NCBI GenBank assembly: GCA_963693305.1
Contig: OY855914.1
Location: 17,834,260 to 17,898,259 of the forward strand
Source of the DNA: Meandrina meandrites
Lineage: Eukaryota > Cnidaria > Anthozoa > Scleractinia > Meandrinidae
Length of the DNA stretch: 64,000 bases
Direction of reading: 5' to 3'
Part shown: positions 23,684-31,627 of the stretch, in pieces
Numbering within the stretch: the stretch's first letter is position 1
Layout: every line of letters begins with the position of its first letter
Translations under genes and position numbers: made by a program
Notes under the pieces: generated by a model
The model's input: the letters and a program-made list of their open reading frames with translations, nothing else
Told to the model about the DNA's origin: nothing
The model's database searches: none

Positions 23684-24669
23684 TTTACATTAGTTGGGGG
23701 TAATTGTGTGTTTGGAGGTACAACAAGCAGTTCTTCACGTACAAAACCACGCTTAGGTCCGTCGCGCAAAAAGTAGAGAACAGGTTGATTCGGTTTGGTA
23801 AAAGAACGTTCAAGGTTAAAGACATCTAAAGACCAGATTGGATCAGTGGCTCTTTTTGTCCCACCTTCAAGCTCACCAGGTTCGTACAAATACCGAAGCA
23901 TAACGTTGGATGGGAGCTTTTTTTCGTTCAAACCAACAGGTCTCTAATATTTAGTTGATGGTTCTGCATAAACATTTTTTTTCTTGATTGCGGCAGCAGG
24001 TTTCATACCAATTAATCGAGTGACTTGGTTGTTCAGAGCAGAAACAACTTTGGGAAGCCTTTTTACCCACTCAGTAGACCGCAAACCCTCAGGTGAACGC
24101 ATTTCAACCGCGTACTGATACCCAAACAAACGCTCAGCCAAGGTACGATTGAAACGTTCAACGATCGCTTGGTCTCTATGAATTTCGGGGTGACCACGTC
24201 TGATAGAAGTTTTGTGATTTTCCATTTCTTTTGTAACAGCACCCATAAATTCACGCCCAGGATCAACTTGCAACAGTTCAGGCCATTTCAAAGGTCCCCG
24301 TGTATAAATTGTCTTAAAAGCTTTGGCAACCTCATCAGAGTTTTTAGAAGTTAAAGGCTGAGCTTCTTTGAATCTGCTGGCAATGTCAACAACGGTAAGC
24401 GCGTATTTGTAAGTGCTACGGCCCACTTTGTCATGTGGCAGAAAAAGAAGATCTGCCTGATGCACTTTGTTGGGTGTAGGGACATCGAATTTCAGGCGAG
24501 GAATGTAGCGCGGTGCGGGGAGGTAAATCTGCCAGAGCGCTTGTTTGAACAACCATTCTTTGGCAACAACTTCAGGAACCTTCGCAGCGACCGCTAATTT
24601 TTTAATGGCAGAGATACCTTTCCAGTAACCCTGCGGGCTGTAATAATGCCGCTCTAATTTTCTATCCAT
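23680..24669 (-). CDS. int: Retroviral-type (rve) integrase with in-frame TAG
   Basis: Inserts the element into host DNA. The catalytic core shows D73 (HQADLLFLP), D136 (LLQVDPGREF) and E171 (AIVERFNRTL), with 34 residues between the last two: a D,D(35)E arrangement. The N-terminal 60 residues are helical. After codon 241 a TAG at 23944-23946 stops the frame. The same frame then continues for about 88 codons encoding an SH3-like C-terminal segment (RYLYEPGELEGG to GFVREELLVVP). The second Polinton has a Leu codon (TTG) at the matching position, so TTG to TAG is the likely change. Without read-through the protein loses its C-terminal domain. Start ATG at 24669 lies 28 bp from a divergent gene. 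Confidence 0.93.
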
Positions 24670-24697
24670 TTAAATAATTATACGCGGACATATATAC
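24670..24697. promoter_or_regulatory. 28-bp divergent promoter region
   Basis: The whole space between the integrase ATG (minus) and the next ATG (plus) is 28 bp and contains AATTATAC and CATATATAC. Two TATA-like words, one serving each direction, fit the pattern elsewhere in the element. Confidence 0.55.
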
Positions 24698-25204
24698 ATG
24701 GATACAAAACTTCGCGTACCTAACCCCCACAGGCAACAACTGGAAAAAATGTTGTTGGAAGAGCAGGAAGCGTTAATAAAAGAAATCAAACCGGAAATCG
24801 AGCTTGACTTTTACTCATGGGAACCCCCACTGCCGGATGAGCCCCGTGAAGAGATGAGACACCACCTCAAATTATGGTATTTACTTGCGGTACTAAAAAA
24901 AGTCGGCATTTCTGTAGATCAGGTCGGTGACAATATGGGGTTGACTTTTTTGGGCAATGTCATTCACCAGTTCAAGCGGTATCAGCAACTGAGTTGCTAC
25001 CCCGGATCGTGTAACTACGTTTGTTTTTTATACAACTATTTTCAAAAGGTCTCACCTATCGATTGGCCGGCGAAAAATGCAATACTGGGAAAGCTCACGA
25101 AAAGATTGCCGAAGATGGTACAAACCAGAAATAAAGCCGAAAAAAGTTTCAACGAATGGTGGTTAGAGGCAAACACCCCACCATTAAACAGAAGTTGTCT
25201 TTGA
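24698..25204 (+). CDS. Unknown Polinton protein, 168 aa
   Basis: Intact ORF starting MDTKLRVPNPHRQQLEKM, with ATATATAC directly before the ATG. The N-terminal half is a charged helix rich in Glu. The middle (LKLWYLLAVLKKVGISVD) is hydrophobic and probably helical but too short for a convincing membrane span. Residues about 100-115 contain three Cys and many Tyr (QLSCYPGSCNYVCFLYNYF). It overlaps the convergent gene at 25184-25702 by 21 bp. I do not recognise a family. It sits where Polintons often carry a small lineage-specific gene beside the integrase. Confidence 0.75.
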   Translation: MDTKLRVPNPHRQQLEKMLLEEQEALIKEIKPEIELDFYSWEPPLPDEPREEMRHHLKLWYLLAVLKKVGISVDQVGDNMGLTFLGNVIHQFKRYQQLSCYPGSCNYVCFLYNYFQKVSPIDWPAKNAILGKLTKRLPKMVQTRNKAEKSFNEWWLEANTPPLNRSCL

Positions 25205-25702
25205 TGTTCTGTTAACCTTTACCCCGCCGTCAGTGTGGTTTGAAAAACGGAGTTTTGTCTTTGCAGTAGTAAAGCTGTTGTACTTTTTGATAATATCTTG
25301 GTACTCACTGTCTGAGATTTTACCATCTTCAAGAGCGGTCGATATGAGAGAGTTGATTGAGCTCAGCGTAGCTTCAGCCAAAGTTTGTATTTTTTCGTGT
25401 TTTTTCGCTTTACGCAGGAAGAATTTGACGGTAACGATGGAGGAGGTTGACACCAATGAAAACAAGGTCGCGGTTGCGATTAAAGGGGCACCAACAACAA
25501 TGCCCACCACAGAAAGAGAAGCGGCGAGCCCTGAGCCGGTAAGAATGGTAGCGACTCCGCCTGTTAACGCGCATACTGTTTGGCAACGCGTGTGCCACCG
25601 TTTGAATTTGGCTGAGGTTTGGTAGTAATGCATCAACTGGTTTTCAAGATTTTTCTTTATCATTTCTATTTCATCCCGTCGGAATTTTGTTGCAGAATCC
25701 AT
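25184..25702 (-). CDS. Membrane-associated helical protein, 172 aa (in both Polintons)
   Basis: The N-terminal 40 residues are helical and charged. Residues about 44-95 are strongly hydrophobic and Gly/Ala-rich (GGVATILTGSGLAASLSVVG, then IVVGAPLIATATLF), probably two membrane-inserting helices. A helical tail follows (KHEKIQTLAEATLSSINSL, then DSEYQDIIKKYNSF). The second Polinton has a clear homologue at 60764-61421 with the same layout and a matching tail (KHSRIHALAV, DTEFELITREMHKY). Conservation between two diverged elements suggests a real function, perhaps in entry or membrane interaction, but that is inference. TATAAG precedes the ATG. Confidence 0.8.
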   Translation of the reverse strand: MDSATKFRRDEIEMIKKNLENQLMHYYQTSAKFKRWHTRCQTVCALTGGVATILTGSGLAASLSVVGIVVGAPLIATATLFSLVSTSSIVTVKFFLRKAKKHEKIQTLAEATLSSINSLISTALEDGKISDSEYQDIIKKYNSFTTAKTKLRFSNHTDGGVKVNRTSKTTSV

Positions 25703-25727
25703 TTCTTATACATGTGTTAAAAATATT

Positions 25728-26585
25728 TTAGTCGCAATATTGGTTATGCCATTTTCCATTTTTATATACAACCCGATTACATGGCCCAGTTGTATTTTTA
25801 GGGTGCGTCCAAAACTTTTTGCTGAACAGACCGGTTTTCGTGTTAAAGGCACCTTTTGCGATGTCACCACTCCAATACTTTTTAAACAAATCCTTATCGC
25901 CACCTGTGACAGCCATGATTGCAGCAGCCACATCTTGAGCCGGTTGAAAGCCCGGAATTTTTTCGCCGATCTTTTTATTGATCGTTTCACCGACACCCAA
26001 ACCCACTTTTTGCTTCGAGCTGATTGCGTTGCGCGCCGCGGCGTGACCCCATTGCCGTTTGTTTTTGGGAATAGCGTCAAGCGCCTTCACCATTTTGTTG
26101 TCCGCATCATGTTTGCAGCCTTTCTCGTTTTTCTTGCCTGCACAGACGGCATAATCAACATCATGCTGCATTGCAACTGCGTCCGTGGCGCCTGTGGGTT
26201 GCTGATAAATCTTCAAGATCTTTCCCGTCTTGGGGTCGTAAGAAAGCTGTTTTTCAAGAGGATTGTACGGCCCTGTATAGTTGTGGCCCGGAAGTGTCCA
26301 CCCCTTTTTTGGTTTAGGCAGCTTACCAATAGCTTTATGCAAATCAAAAGCCCCACCACGTTGGTAAAGAGGGTTTGTTGGGTCATCTACTCGATTACCC
26401 GCATAAATTCTCATATCATAATTACCACCACTTTGCGTTTTATTAGAAACGAATCGTGTCTTGGTAATGCCACAACTTGCGCATTTTACTTTAAGCAGCC
26501 TTCTACCGTTTTTTGTGGTAGTGTTTTTTTCGCTTCCCGGTACGTTGGGTGTGAAACGCTTTTCTTTCACGCAGTATACCTCCAT
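25728..26585 (-). CDS. Viral phospholipase A2 protein with zinc-ribbon N-terminus
   Basis: 285 residues. Residues 1-53 form a small Cys module (YCVKEKRF at 4-11 and KCASCG at 34-39), like the short zinc-ribbon DUF5679 type, nearly identical to the start of the next gene upstream. Residues about 98-165 match the parvovirus-type phospholipase A2 fold: LPGHNYTGPYNPL (calcium loop, about 98-110), HDVDYAVCAG (catalytic His-Asp, 141-150), and a later Asp-containing helix. In parvoviruses this enzyme breaches the endosomal membrane during entry; a similar role in this capsid is inferred. The tail has Gly/Lys segments and GFQPAQDVAAAIMAV. TATATAAG directly precedes the ATG. Intact. Confidence 0.88.
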   Translation of the reverse strand: MEVYCVKEKRFTPNVPGSEKNTTTKNGRRLLKVKCASCGITKTRFVSNKTQSGGNYDMRIYAGNRVDDPTNPLYQRGGAFDLHKAIGKLPKPKKGWTLPGHNYTGPYNPLEKQLSYDPKTGKILKIYQQPTGATDAVAMQHDVDYAVCAGKKNEKGCKHDADNKMVKALDAIPKNKRQWGHAAARNAISSKQKVGLGVGETINKKIGEKIPGFQPAQDVAAAIMAVTGGDKDLFKKYWSGDIAKGAFNTKTGLFSKKFWTHPKNTTGPCNRVVYKNGKWHNQYCD

Positions 26586-26624
26586 CTTATATAATTAAAG
26601 AAAATTAACTTTGGGTTTACCTCA

Positions 26625-27185
26625 CTAATTGTGACACCCACCTTTCAACTTATTTCCCGGTATCATATCTTTTGGTCTTAATCTGTTTGAGGCTTTAGTC
26701 AACAAATCCCCAGACAAAGCATCAATTGTGTAATTAACAGCTTTTCTCGCGATTGGTTTGGCTTTATTGGCTAACTTCTTCTGATACTCTGGTTGTCTCA
26801 GAAACTCGCTTGCAAAGTATCTTCCTTGTTTCACACCTTGCTTTGCTAAATAAGGAACTCCATACTCAAAGAAAGCTTCAGCTGCTGTATTTCCAACTGT
26901 ATCAAAAACTCCACCTCCGAACATTCTTTTTTCAGCGCGTGCAAGTTCTTCTCTCTTCTTTTTGGGTAAACCCCTTCTGGTCCACTTAAATATCGGATCC
27001 AAAATATTACCTCCTTCTTGAGCAGCACCACTTTGTGTTTTATTAGAAACGAATCTTGTCTTGGTAATGCCGCAGCTAGCACATTTTACTTTAAGCAGTC
27101 TTCTGCCGTTTTTTGCGGTTGTAATTTTTTCACTTCCCACCACATTGGGTGTGAAGCGCTTTTCTTTCACACAGTATACCTCCAT
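26625..27185 (-). CDS. Minor virion protein with zinc-ribbon N-terminus, 186 aa
   Basis: Residues 1-53 repeat the Cys module of the phospholipase gene with few changes. The rest is helical and basic (KKKREELARAEKR, then FEYGVPYLAKQGVKQGRYF). Two sequences fit the (M/I/L)XGG-X cleavage consensus of adenovirus protease: MFGG-G at 88-92 and LKGG-C at 180-184, the latter three residues from the C-terminus and leaving a Cys there. The layout recalls adenovirus precursor VI, which is cut near both ends and donates a Cys-containing cofactor peptide to the protease. That parallel is inference. The protease gene is the next one upstream, 3 bp away. Confidence 0.75.
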   Translation of the reverse strand: MEVYCVKEKRFTPNVVGSEKITTAKNGRRLLKVKCASCGITKTRFVSNKTQSGAAQEGGNILDPIFKWTRRGLPKKKREELARAEKRMFGGGVFDTVGNTAAEAFFEYGVPYLAKQGVKQGRYFASEFLRQPEYQKKLANKAKPIARKAVNYTIDALSGDLLTKASNRLRPKDMIPGNKLKGGCHN

Positions 27186-27187
27186 CT

Positions 27188-27658
27188 CTATACATTATGT
27201 GTAAAATAATCCTTCACCACAGCCTCGTTTGTGTGTGTATTTTCAGAAAACATGCTCAAAATATCTCGAAACGACCGGCCTTTGTTACGTTCGTTCAGAA
27301 AAAGCAAACAGTAGTAGCCGCAGCGCACACTGGATTCCCACTGAAGCTGGTTGTCATTCCGAAGAAAGGTCTGTTTACCCTCGAGAATCAACTCAATTTC
27401 CCATTCCGCGGGTGGGGGTAAACCGAAAGAGTCAAAGTATTCAGGTAGCAATTCAGTTGCTGATCCCCAGCAGCATACCCAATGGGTGCCTGGCCCTCCA
27501 AGATCATCCATGTTGATTATACAAGGGGAGTGGTTTTTCACGTGGATCTCGTCTCTCGCAAATATACCTTTGATGGGGATTTTCAAGTATTGGCACCATC
27601 GCTGCAAGTCATAATCAGTTAAGGGGACATCAACGAAGGCGGGCTTTTTTTTGGTCAC
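27188..27658 (-). CDS. pro: Adenain-type cysteine protease
   Basis: 156 residues; processes capsid and core precursors in adenoviruses and Polintons. The catalytic order is visible: His59 in GPGTHWVCC, Asp76 in EYFDSFG, Gln106 in NDNQLQW, and Cys113 in SSVRCGYYC. The length is somewhat below the roughly 200 residues of adenovirus protease, and the C-terminal part is reduced. The start ATG overlaps the end of the gene at 27630-28013, so expression probably uses the element's compact promoters. Intact, with all catalytic residues present. It is expected to act inside the assembling particle. Confidence 0.93.
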   Translation of the reverse strand: MTKKKPAFVDVPLTDYDLQRWCQYLKIPIKGIFARDEIHVKNHSPCIINMDDLGGPGTHWVCCWGSATELLPEYFDSFGLPPPAEWEIELILEGKQTFLRNDNQLQWESSVRCGYYCLLFLNERNKGRSFRDILSMFSENTHTNEAVVKDYFTHNV

Positions 27659-28013
27659 CCCAAGAACCTATAAATGGTGGTGGGCGCATATATGGTGGAG
27701 GGTTGATGCGCATTCCCTTTCCTCCTGTTGGGGGTTTTACCCGCATGCCTGATCCTGTAGGGTTAGCAACTGCGCGTTTGCGTATACGTCTGATTTGTGT
27801 CTTGCTCATGTCTATGTCCACGCCTGTTTTGTTTTTGATAGCGCGCTCTATTTTTTTGATCTGCCTGGCGGTCAAGTGCAAAGTGTCGCTACCACCGGTT
27901 ATGGCCTCGTTTTTAAATCTGAGTGTAACAGCTTCTCCTCGCCCAAAGGCTCGCGCGAGGTTTACCTTTTGCCCATCTGAAAGTGAAATCTTGTGCGGAT
28001 AGTAAGTCGTCAT
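27630..28013 (-). CDS. Small basic Polinton protein, 127 aa (possible core or pX-like)
   Basis: I take the start as the ATG at 28011-28013, not an upstream in-frame ATG, because TATAAAT lies directly before it, as in the neighbours. The product begins MTTYYPHKISLSDGQKVNLA, has a charged middle rich in Lys/Arg (ARQIKKIERAIKNKTGVDID, RRIRKRA), and ends in Gly/Pro/Met-rich repeats (GSGMRVKPPTGGKGMRINPP). Proteins of this form are frequent in cnidarian Polintons next to the protease, but their role is not established. A DNA-condensing or precursor protein is a guess from composition. Its 3' end overlaps the protease gene start. Confidence 0.75.
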   Translation of the reverse strand: MTTYYPHKISLSDGQKVNLARAFGRGEAVTLRFKNEAITGGSDTLHLTARQIKKIERAIKNKTGVDIDMSKTQIRRIRKRAVANPTGSGMRVKPPTGGKGMRINPPPYMRPPPFIGSWGDQKKARLR

Positions 28014-28139
28014 ATTTATACTTATTACAAAAATTATTTCTCTTTGGAACGACGTCAGAAAAGAAATCAATAAAGCGTACACTTCAATGAAGCTCAGTCA
28101 CTCGACATCTCTTATATTTCATACAAAATTATTTCACTT

Positions 28140-29405
28140 TTAAACCATCACCAGCTCATTACCCACCTGCCTGAGAGCAAATTCGGACTCGTACAAAATT
28201 CCTGCATAAATGGTGTAGTCTTGCGCGTTGGCCGCCTCGTTGAGCCTGTAGTGAAAAACCATCTGCTTCGGGTCGTTGGTCATGTTATCCTTGTTTTCAC
28301 GTAGGTCGAAATAAAGTACTGGGTATAAATCCTTGAAGTTGTTGGGCTGAAGCTGAACACCGGTGTTGTAGTCGTTTTTGCGGTACCGGTAGTTCATCAA
28401 GTCATTAAGAATGCGCAGTTTGAAGTTTTCGTCGTAGTCCAGCTCTGGATAGTACTGTGAAGAGCCGTACTGCAGCCGGCAGGTCGCTAGCTTGGCTGAA
28501 TTGTCTCCGTCAATGTTAAAGGTGTCAAAGAAGTAGGGGTTTTGAGTCAAGGCCTTCTCCTTCCTTGACTGTTGAATAAAAATGAAAACATGTTTGGCAT
28601 CCTTTATACCAGGATTTATCTGCCACGAACCAAAAGCGTCACGCCGGCTACTGCTGGGTTGGATCATTTCATTAAGGTACGTCCATTTCTGAGGTTTCAA
28701 AAAGTTTTCATTTGCGAGCTTTTGTCCTTCGCTGGTGAAACGCAGCAATGGAACCCACAGCTCGAAGTTTCTCACCACTATCCTGCGATTGGTGCCATCG
28801 TTTTGCCAAATCAGCTCTGCATCCGATTGTAACTCAATTTCAAACTCCATCTGCATTGGGGGGAGAAGCTTGTCACCCAACTCTTCGAAAAATGAGTACC
28901 TGTTAAGCGGTATAAGGGTTTCAACCGTGAGACCGGCATGGGCAAGTAAACCCCTTTCTCTGATTCCAAGGTTGGTGGCAGCGACAGCCGTTACATTGCT
29001 ATTATCTGTATCCAAATACCAAAACTGGTTTTTCGCTGCGCTCCTTGCAAAGTCATCAGAAAAATCCAACAAGTTTTTGATAAATATGAGCTTGTGAATG
29101 TTGTCTACGTTGTACATGTTTTTGCCCGATGATTTTACCACAAGTTTGTTTATCAGTGAAAATGAGCCGTTAATGGGCGCTGACCGGGCGTCTGCTGCAA
29201 CTGCCGCGCCATCCAAGGTTGCCTCAAAAGTGAAATCAGCCCGGAAGTAGGCGTTATACCAGTCAAACCAGTTGTCTCGGTCGGTGAGTGTGAATTTATA
29301 GTTTGTTTTTACCTGGTGCTGATTGTTTCCCGGGATAGTGATCGGTTTGTCTAACATGATACGAACATACTCTGTTTTTTCCAAATGCCTGTGGCTTCTG
29401 AACAT
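28140..29405 (-). CDS. mcp: Major capsid protein, double jelly-roll type
   Basis: 421 residues, intact. It is rich in beta-strand patterns with regular aromatic spacing. It resembles the transposon-derived F54H12.2-like proteins of animal Polintons, which are double jelly-roll (hexon-like) major capsid proteins. Recognisable stretches include WQINPGIKDAKHVFIF, QNPYFFDTFNIDGDNSAKL, FKLRILNDLMNYRYRKNDYN and NEAANAQDYTIYAGIL. It lies between the small basic genes and the penton-like gene, the usual capsid cluster. TATATAGG stands a few bases before the ATG. This sequence is not obviously alignable with the capsid pseudogene of Polinton 2, so the two belong to different lineages. Confidence 0.85.
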   Translation of the reverse strand: MFRSHRHLEKTEYVRIMLDKPITIPGNNQHQVKTNYKFTLTDRDNWFDWYNAYFRADFTFEATLDGAAVAADARSAPINGSFSLINKLVVKSSGKNMYNVDNIHKLIFIKNLLDFSDDFARSAAKNQFWYLDTDNSNVTAVAATNLGIRERGLLAHAGLTVETLIPLNRYSFFEELGDKLLPPMQMEFEIELQSDAELIWQNDGTNRRIVVRNFELWVPLLRFTSEGQKLANENFLKPQKWTYLNEMIQPSSSRRDAFGSWQINPGIKDAKHVFIFIQQSRKEKALTQNPYFFDTFNIDGDNSAKLATCRLQYGSSQYYPELDYDENFKLRILNDLMNYRYRKNDYNTGVQLQPNNFKDLYPVLYFDLRENKDNMTNDPKQMVFHYRLNEAANAQDYTIYAGILYESEFALRQVGNELVMV

Positions 29406-29438
29406 CTTGCGGCCTATATATCTTTTTAAAAAATTATT

Positions 29439-29924
29439 TTAATTTTCTGCTATCAATTGGTTTACTTTCATCCTTGCAGCCCGACCCGCGTTTAAAATCT
29501 GGTTCAACTTTTTCCGTGAATCCCCGCTTAACTGAGTTGCTACCCCGGGGTTTAGCATCTTCTTCAGTTTCTGCCGCGACTCTGTACTAAGTTTCTGTGA
29601 TGGGGTCTTTTTACTCTTTGGTTTTACACTTGGAGTCTTTTTACTCTTTGGTTTTACACTTGGGGTTTTCTGGGGTGTGCTATTTCGCAAAACCGCTTGT
29701 ATCTTGTCAGCCGCTTTTTCTTCTGCTTTTTCTGCAGCTTTTTTCAGCATTTGCTTCGAGGCTTCATTTACAGCCTTCTTCAACGTCTGACGGGTGACTT
29801 GCTTTTTGAACCGCTTTCCTATATTCATCAGGGTGTCTCTTACAACCCCCGTACCTTTGTGTCTGTATCCATATGTTCCGTTTGGCGCGTCGTAATATCT
29901 CGCCCACTCGCTCGGATGATTCAT
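29439..29924 (-). CDS. Basic core-like protein, 161 aa
   Basis: Starts MNHPSEWARYYDAPNGTYGY, with TATAATA directly before the ATG. Central alpha-helical Lys/Ala segment (QTLKKAVNEASKQMLKKAAE), then perfect tandem repeats of KTPSVKPKSK, then two SRxKLxxxLN-type helices. The very high Lys/Arg content and the Ser/Pro/Lys repeats resemble histone-tail or adenovirus core proteins that condense DNA. Role inferred from composition and from its place beside the capsid genes. No lesion. Confidence 0.75.
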   Translation of the reverse strand: MNHPSEWARYYDAPNGTYGYRHKGTGVVRDTLMNIGKRFKKQVTRQTLKKAVNEASKQMLKKAAEKAEEKAADKIQAVLRNSTPQKTPSVKPKSKKTPSVKPKSKKTPSQKLSTESRQKLKKMLNPGVATQLSGDSRKKLNQILNAGRAARMKVNQLIAEN

Positions 29925-29943
29925 TATTATACTTATGTGTAAA

Positions 29944-30726
29944 TTATTTTTCTTTTTCTTCTTCTTCGATGATTATGCTTAAAGCCACGTCTTGGTCATT
30001 CAGATCTATAATGTTGTTGCGGCCGTCCGTGATTTTGATATTTATCGCATTGATTCTATTTTTGTTCACCGGGTGCCACAGGAGGCGGCGGGGCTCTTTT
30101 GAAAAGGGGTAGCTGACGGTGAGTTCAGCGGTTGAAAAAGAGAACATAACGTCACCCCCGATGTTGTCCACAGCCCTTGTAATGAGATCACAATGGACGT
30201 AGATCCAGTCGACGCCTCTTGTTATGTTTGGCACGCGGTCGCTCCTATTGTTCGCTCCGTCTATTGTTTTCTTGTCAAAACCCAGCAACGCGGCGAATTC
30301 ACCTCCACTTAGGTCAAGCTCGTAGCCGTCCTCCAACAAAATAACCGCCCGATACGTTGTGGTGTGAAAATACAGCTGGAAAATAAACTTGGATTTTTCA
30401 TCCTTGGGATCCACTCTTCCGATAAGCGATTGGATGGTGGTGTTGAGACCGTTGTAGTCATACATTCCATCCGGAATTGTCACGGTTTTCCAGTTCTCTG
30501 TTTTTTTCCGCCATTTGAACTCGTTGTTGTTGTACCGTTTCGCGATGTTGTACCACGAATAAGACATAGATACCAGCTCATTTAACGCCGCCTTGTAATT
30601 TTTTGGGGGATCTAAAGCGATTGGCGGGTCAAACTTAATTGTGAAGTCATGTGACTTGCTGTTGGCGTTGTTTTGTTTGGCCAGCTGCGAGTCGAGCAAC
30701 AGGTTGAAATGAAAATGGGTTGACAT
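29944..30726 (-). CDS. Penton-like minor capsid protein (single jelly roll)
   Basis: 260 residues. N-terminal segment typical of Polinton minor capsid proteins (FTIKFDPPIALDPPKNYKAA), then strands including GMYDYNGLNTTIQSLI, LSGGEFAALLGFD and VDWIYVHCDLI. It ends in INIKITDGRNNIIDLNDQDV, a characteristic C-terminal strand pair, then an acidic tail. It should form the five-fold vertex capsomer. The start is preceded by TATATAAGCAAC. Intact. A related but frameshifted gene of the other lineage lies at 60066-60735. Confidence 0.88.
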   Translation of the reverse strand: MSTHFHFNLLLDSQLAKQNNANSKSHDFTIKFDPPIALDPPKNYKAALNELVSMSYSWYNIAKRYNNNEFKWRKKTENWKTVTIPDGMYDYNGLNTTIQSLIGRVDPKDEKSKFIFQLYFHTTTYRAVILLEDGYELDLSGGEFAALLGFDKKTIDGANNRSDRVPNITRGVDWIYVHCDLITRAVDNIGGDVMFSFSTAELTVSYPFSKEPRRLLWHPVNKNRINAINIKITDGRNNIIDLNDQDVALSIIIEEEEKEK

Positions 30727-30731
30727 GTTGC

Positions 30732-31598
30732 TTATATAATACTTCCCAAAATTTTGTGGGCTTCTTTTTGTGTTATTTCCTTTAGCTTTACCAGCAACCC
30801 CAACATCTGCTGGACCTGTTTTTTCAGCTTTAGTGAGGTGTTGCCCGCCTGTATAGACGCCAAGCTTAAGTGTAGCCTTTCAACCAAAGCGTTTGGATCA
30901 ACACTTCCGCTTCCTTCCATTTCTCTGTCGGGTTCATCATCATCAACATCGGGCATCAGCTGCTGTATGGGGATTTTAATCCCTTTTTTTCTCCTTTCAA
31001 GAATTTCATCTCTTGCCTTTTTTATTTTTGCCATTGTGTAGCCGTGGAATTTTGATTTTTTGCTTTGTACAACATAGTTCGGATTGTTTTTATTTTTTGT
31101 TAACATGCTGTTCAGTGTCTGCAGGTCAACTGACTCTGATCCCTTGATAACCAGTTCTTGTGGTGGCCCCCATTTACTTGGTTGCTCTTCTTCCATTTCT
31201 TCCATTAATTCCGTTTCTTCCTCTTCAGCCAAAGGTGGCAACGGTGTTGATGTAGGTGATGGTAGTGGTGATGGTGTTGGTGTTGGTGTTGGTGATGGTG
31301 TTGGTGTTGGTGGTGGAGTTTCCGCATCCGGGTTAAAATCTCCGTCAAAGGGGTTGTTTAAATCAAACTCATCCATACCATAGTCTGGGACCTCTTCTTT
31401 TGGCTCAGCAACTGAGTTGCTATCCCCTACTTGGAGTTTGTCAAGCCGCGATGTGATAGGTTTGAACAAATCCTCACCTGATAGCTGGCCAAACTCTTTA
31501 TTGATTTTGTTATTTTTTATTGTCGCGAGGATTTTGTCGTTCTGCTGCTCAACTTCAGCCTTTTCGCTGGCAAGTTTTCGCCACTTCTTCATGGACAT
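30732..31598 (-). CDS. Coiled-coil protein with Pro/Thr linker, 288 aa
   Basis: N-terminal predicted coiled coil (WRKLASEKAEVEQQNDKI), acidic middle, a low-complexity Thr/Pro/Ser linker encoded by a GGTGTTGGTGAT-like DNA repeat (31240-31320), then a second charged region and a conserved-looking C-terminal helix pair (LASIQAGNTSLKLKKQ to HKILGSII). MEGSG near residue 229 fits the adenain consensus (M/I/L)XGX-G, so it may be cut by the protease into linker and C-terminal parts. Related proteins occur in other Polintons; function unknown. It stops 5 bp upstream of the penton-like gene start and shares a 29-bp divergent promoter with the ATPase. Confidence 0.8.
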   Translation of the reverse strand: MSMKKWRKLASEKAEVEQQNDKILATIKNNKINKEFGQLSGEDLFKPITSRLDKLQVGDSNSVAEPKEEVPDYGMDEFDLNNPFDGDFNPDAETPPPTPTPSPTPTPTPSPLPSPTSTPLPPLAEEEETELMEEMEEEQPSKWGPPQELVIKGSESVDLQTLNSMLTKNKNNPNYVVQSKKSKFHGYTMAKIKKARDEILERRKKGIKIPIQQLMPDVDDDEPDREMEGSGSVDPNALVERLHLSLASIQAGNTSLKLKKQVQQMLGLLVKLKEITQKEAHKILGSII

Positions 31599-31627
31599 AT
31601 TTTTGCCGTATATATAACAGAAAAAAA
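31599..31627. promoter_or_regulatory. 29-bp divergent promoter region
   Basis: It separates the ATG of the coiled-coil gene (minus) from that of the ATPase (plus). It contains GTATATATAAC, nearly symmetric, so one motif could serve both directions. Confidence 0.6.

Noticed and set aside
25740..26594. 284-codon plus-strand ORF opposite the phospholipase gene
   Set aside because: The minus-strand frame has clear PLA2 and zinc-ribbon motifs; the plus frame is a hydrophobic antisense shadow.
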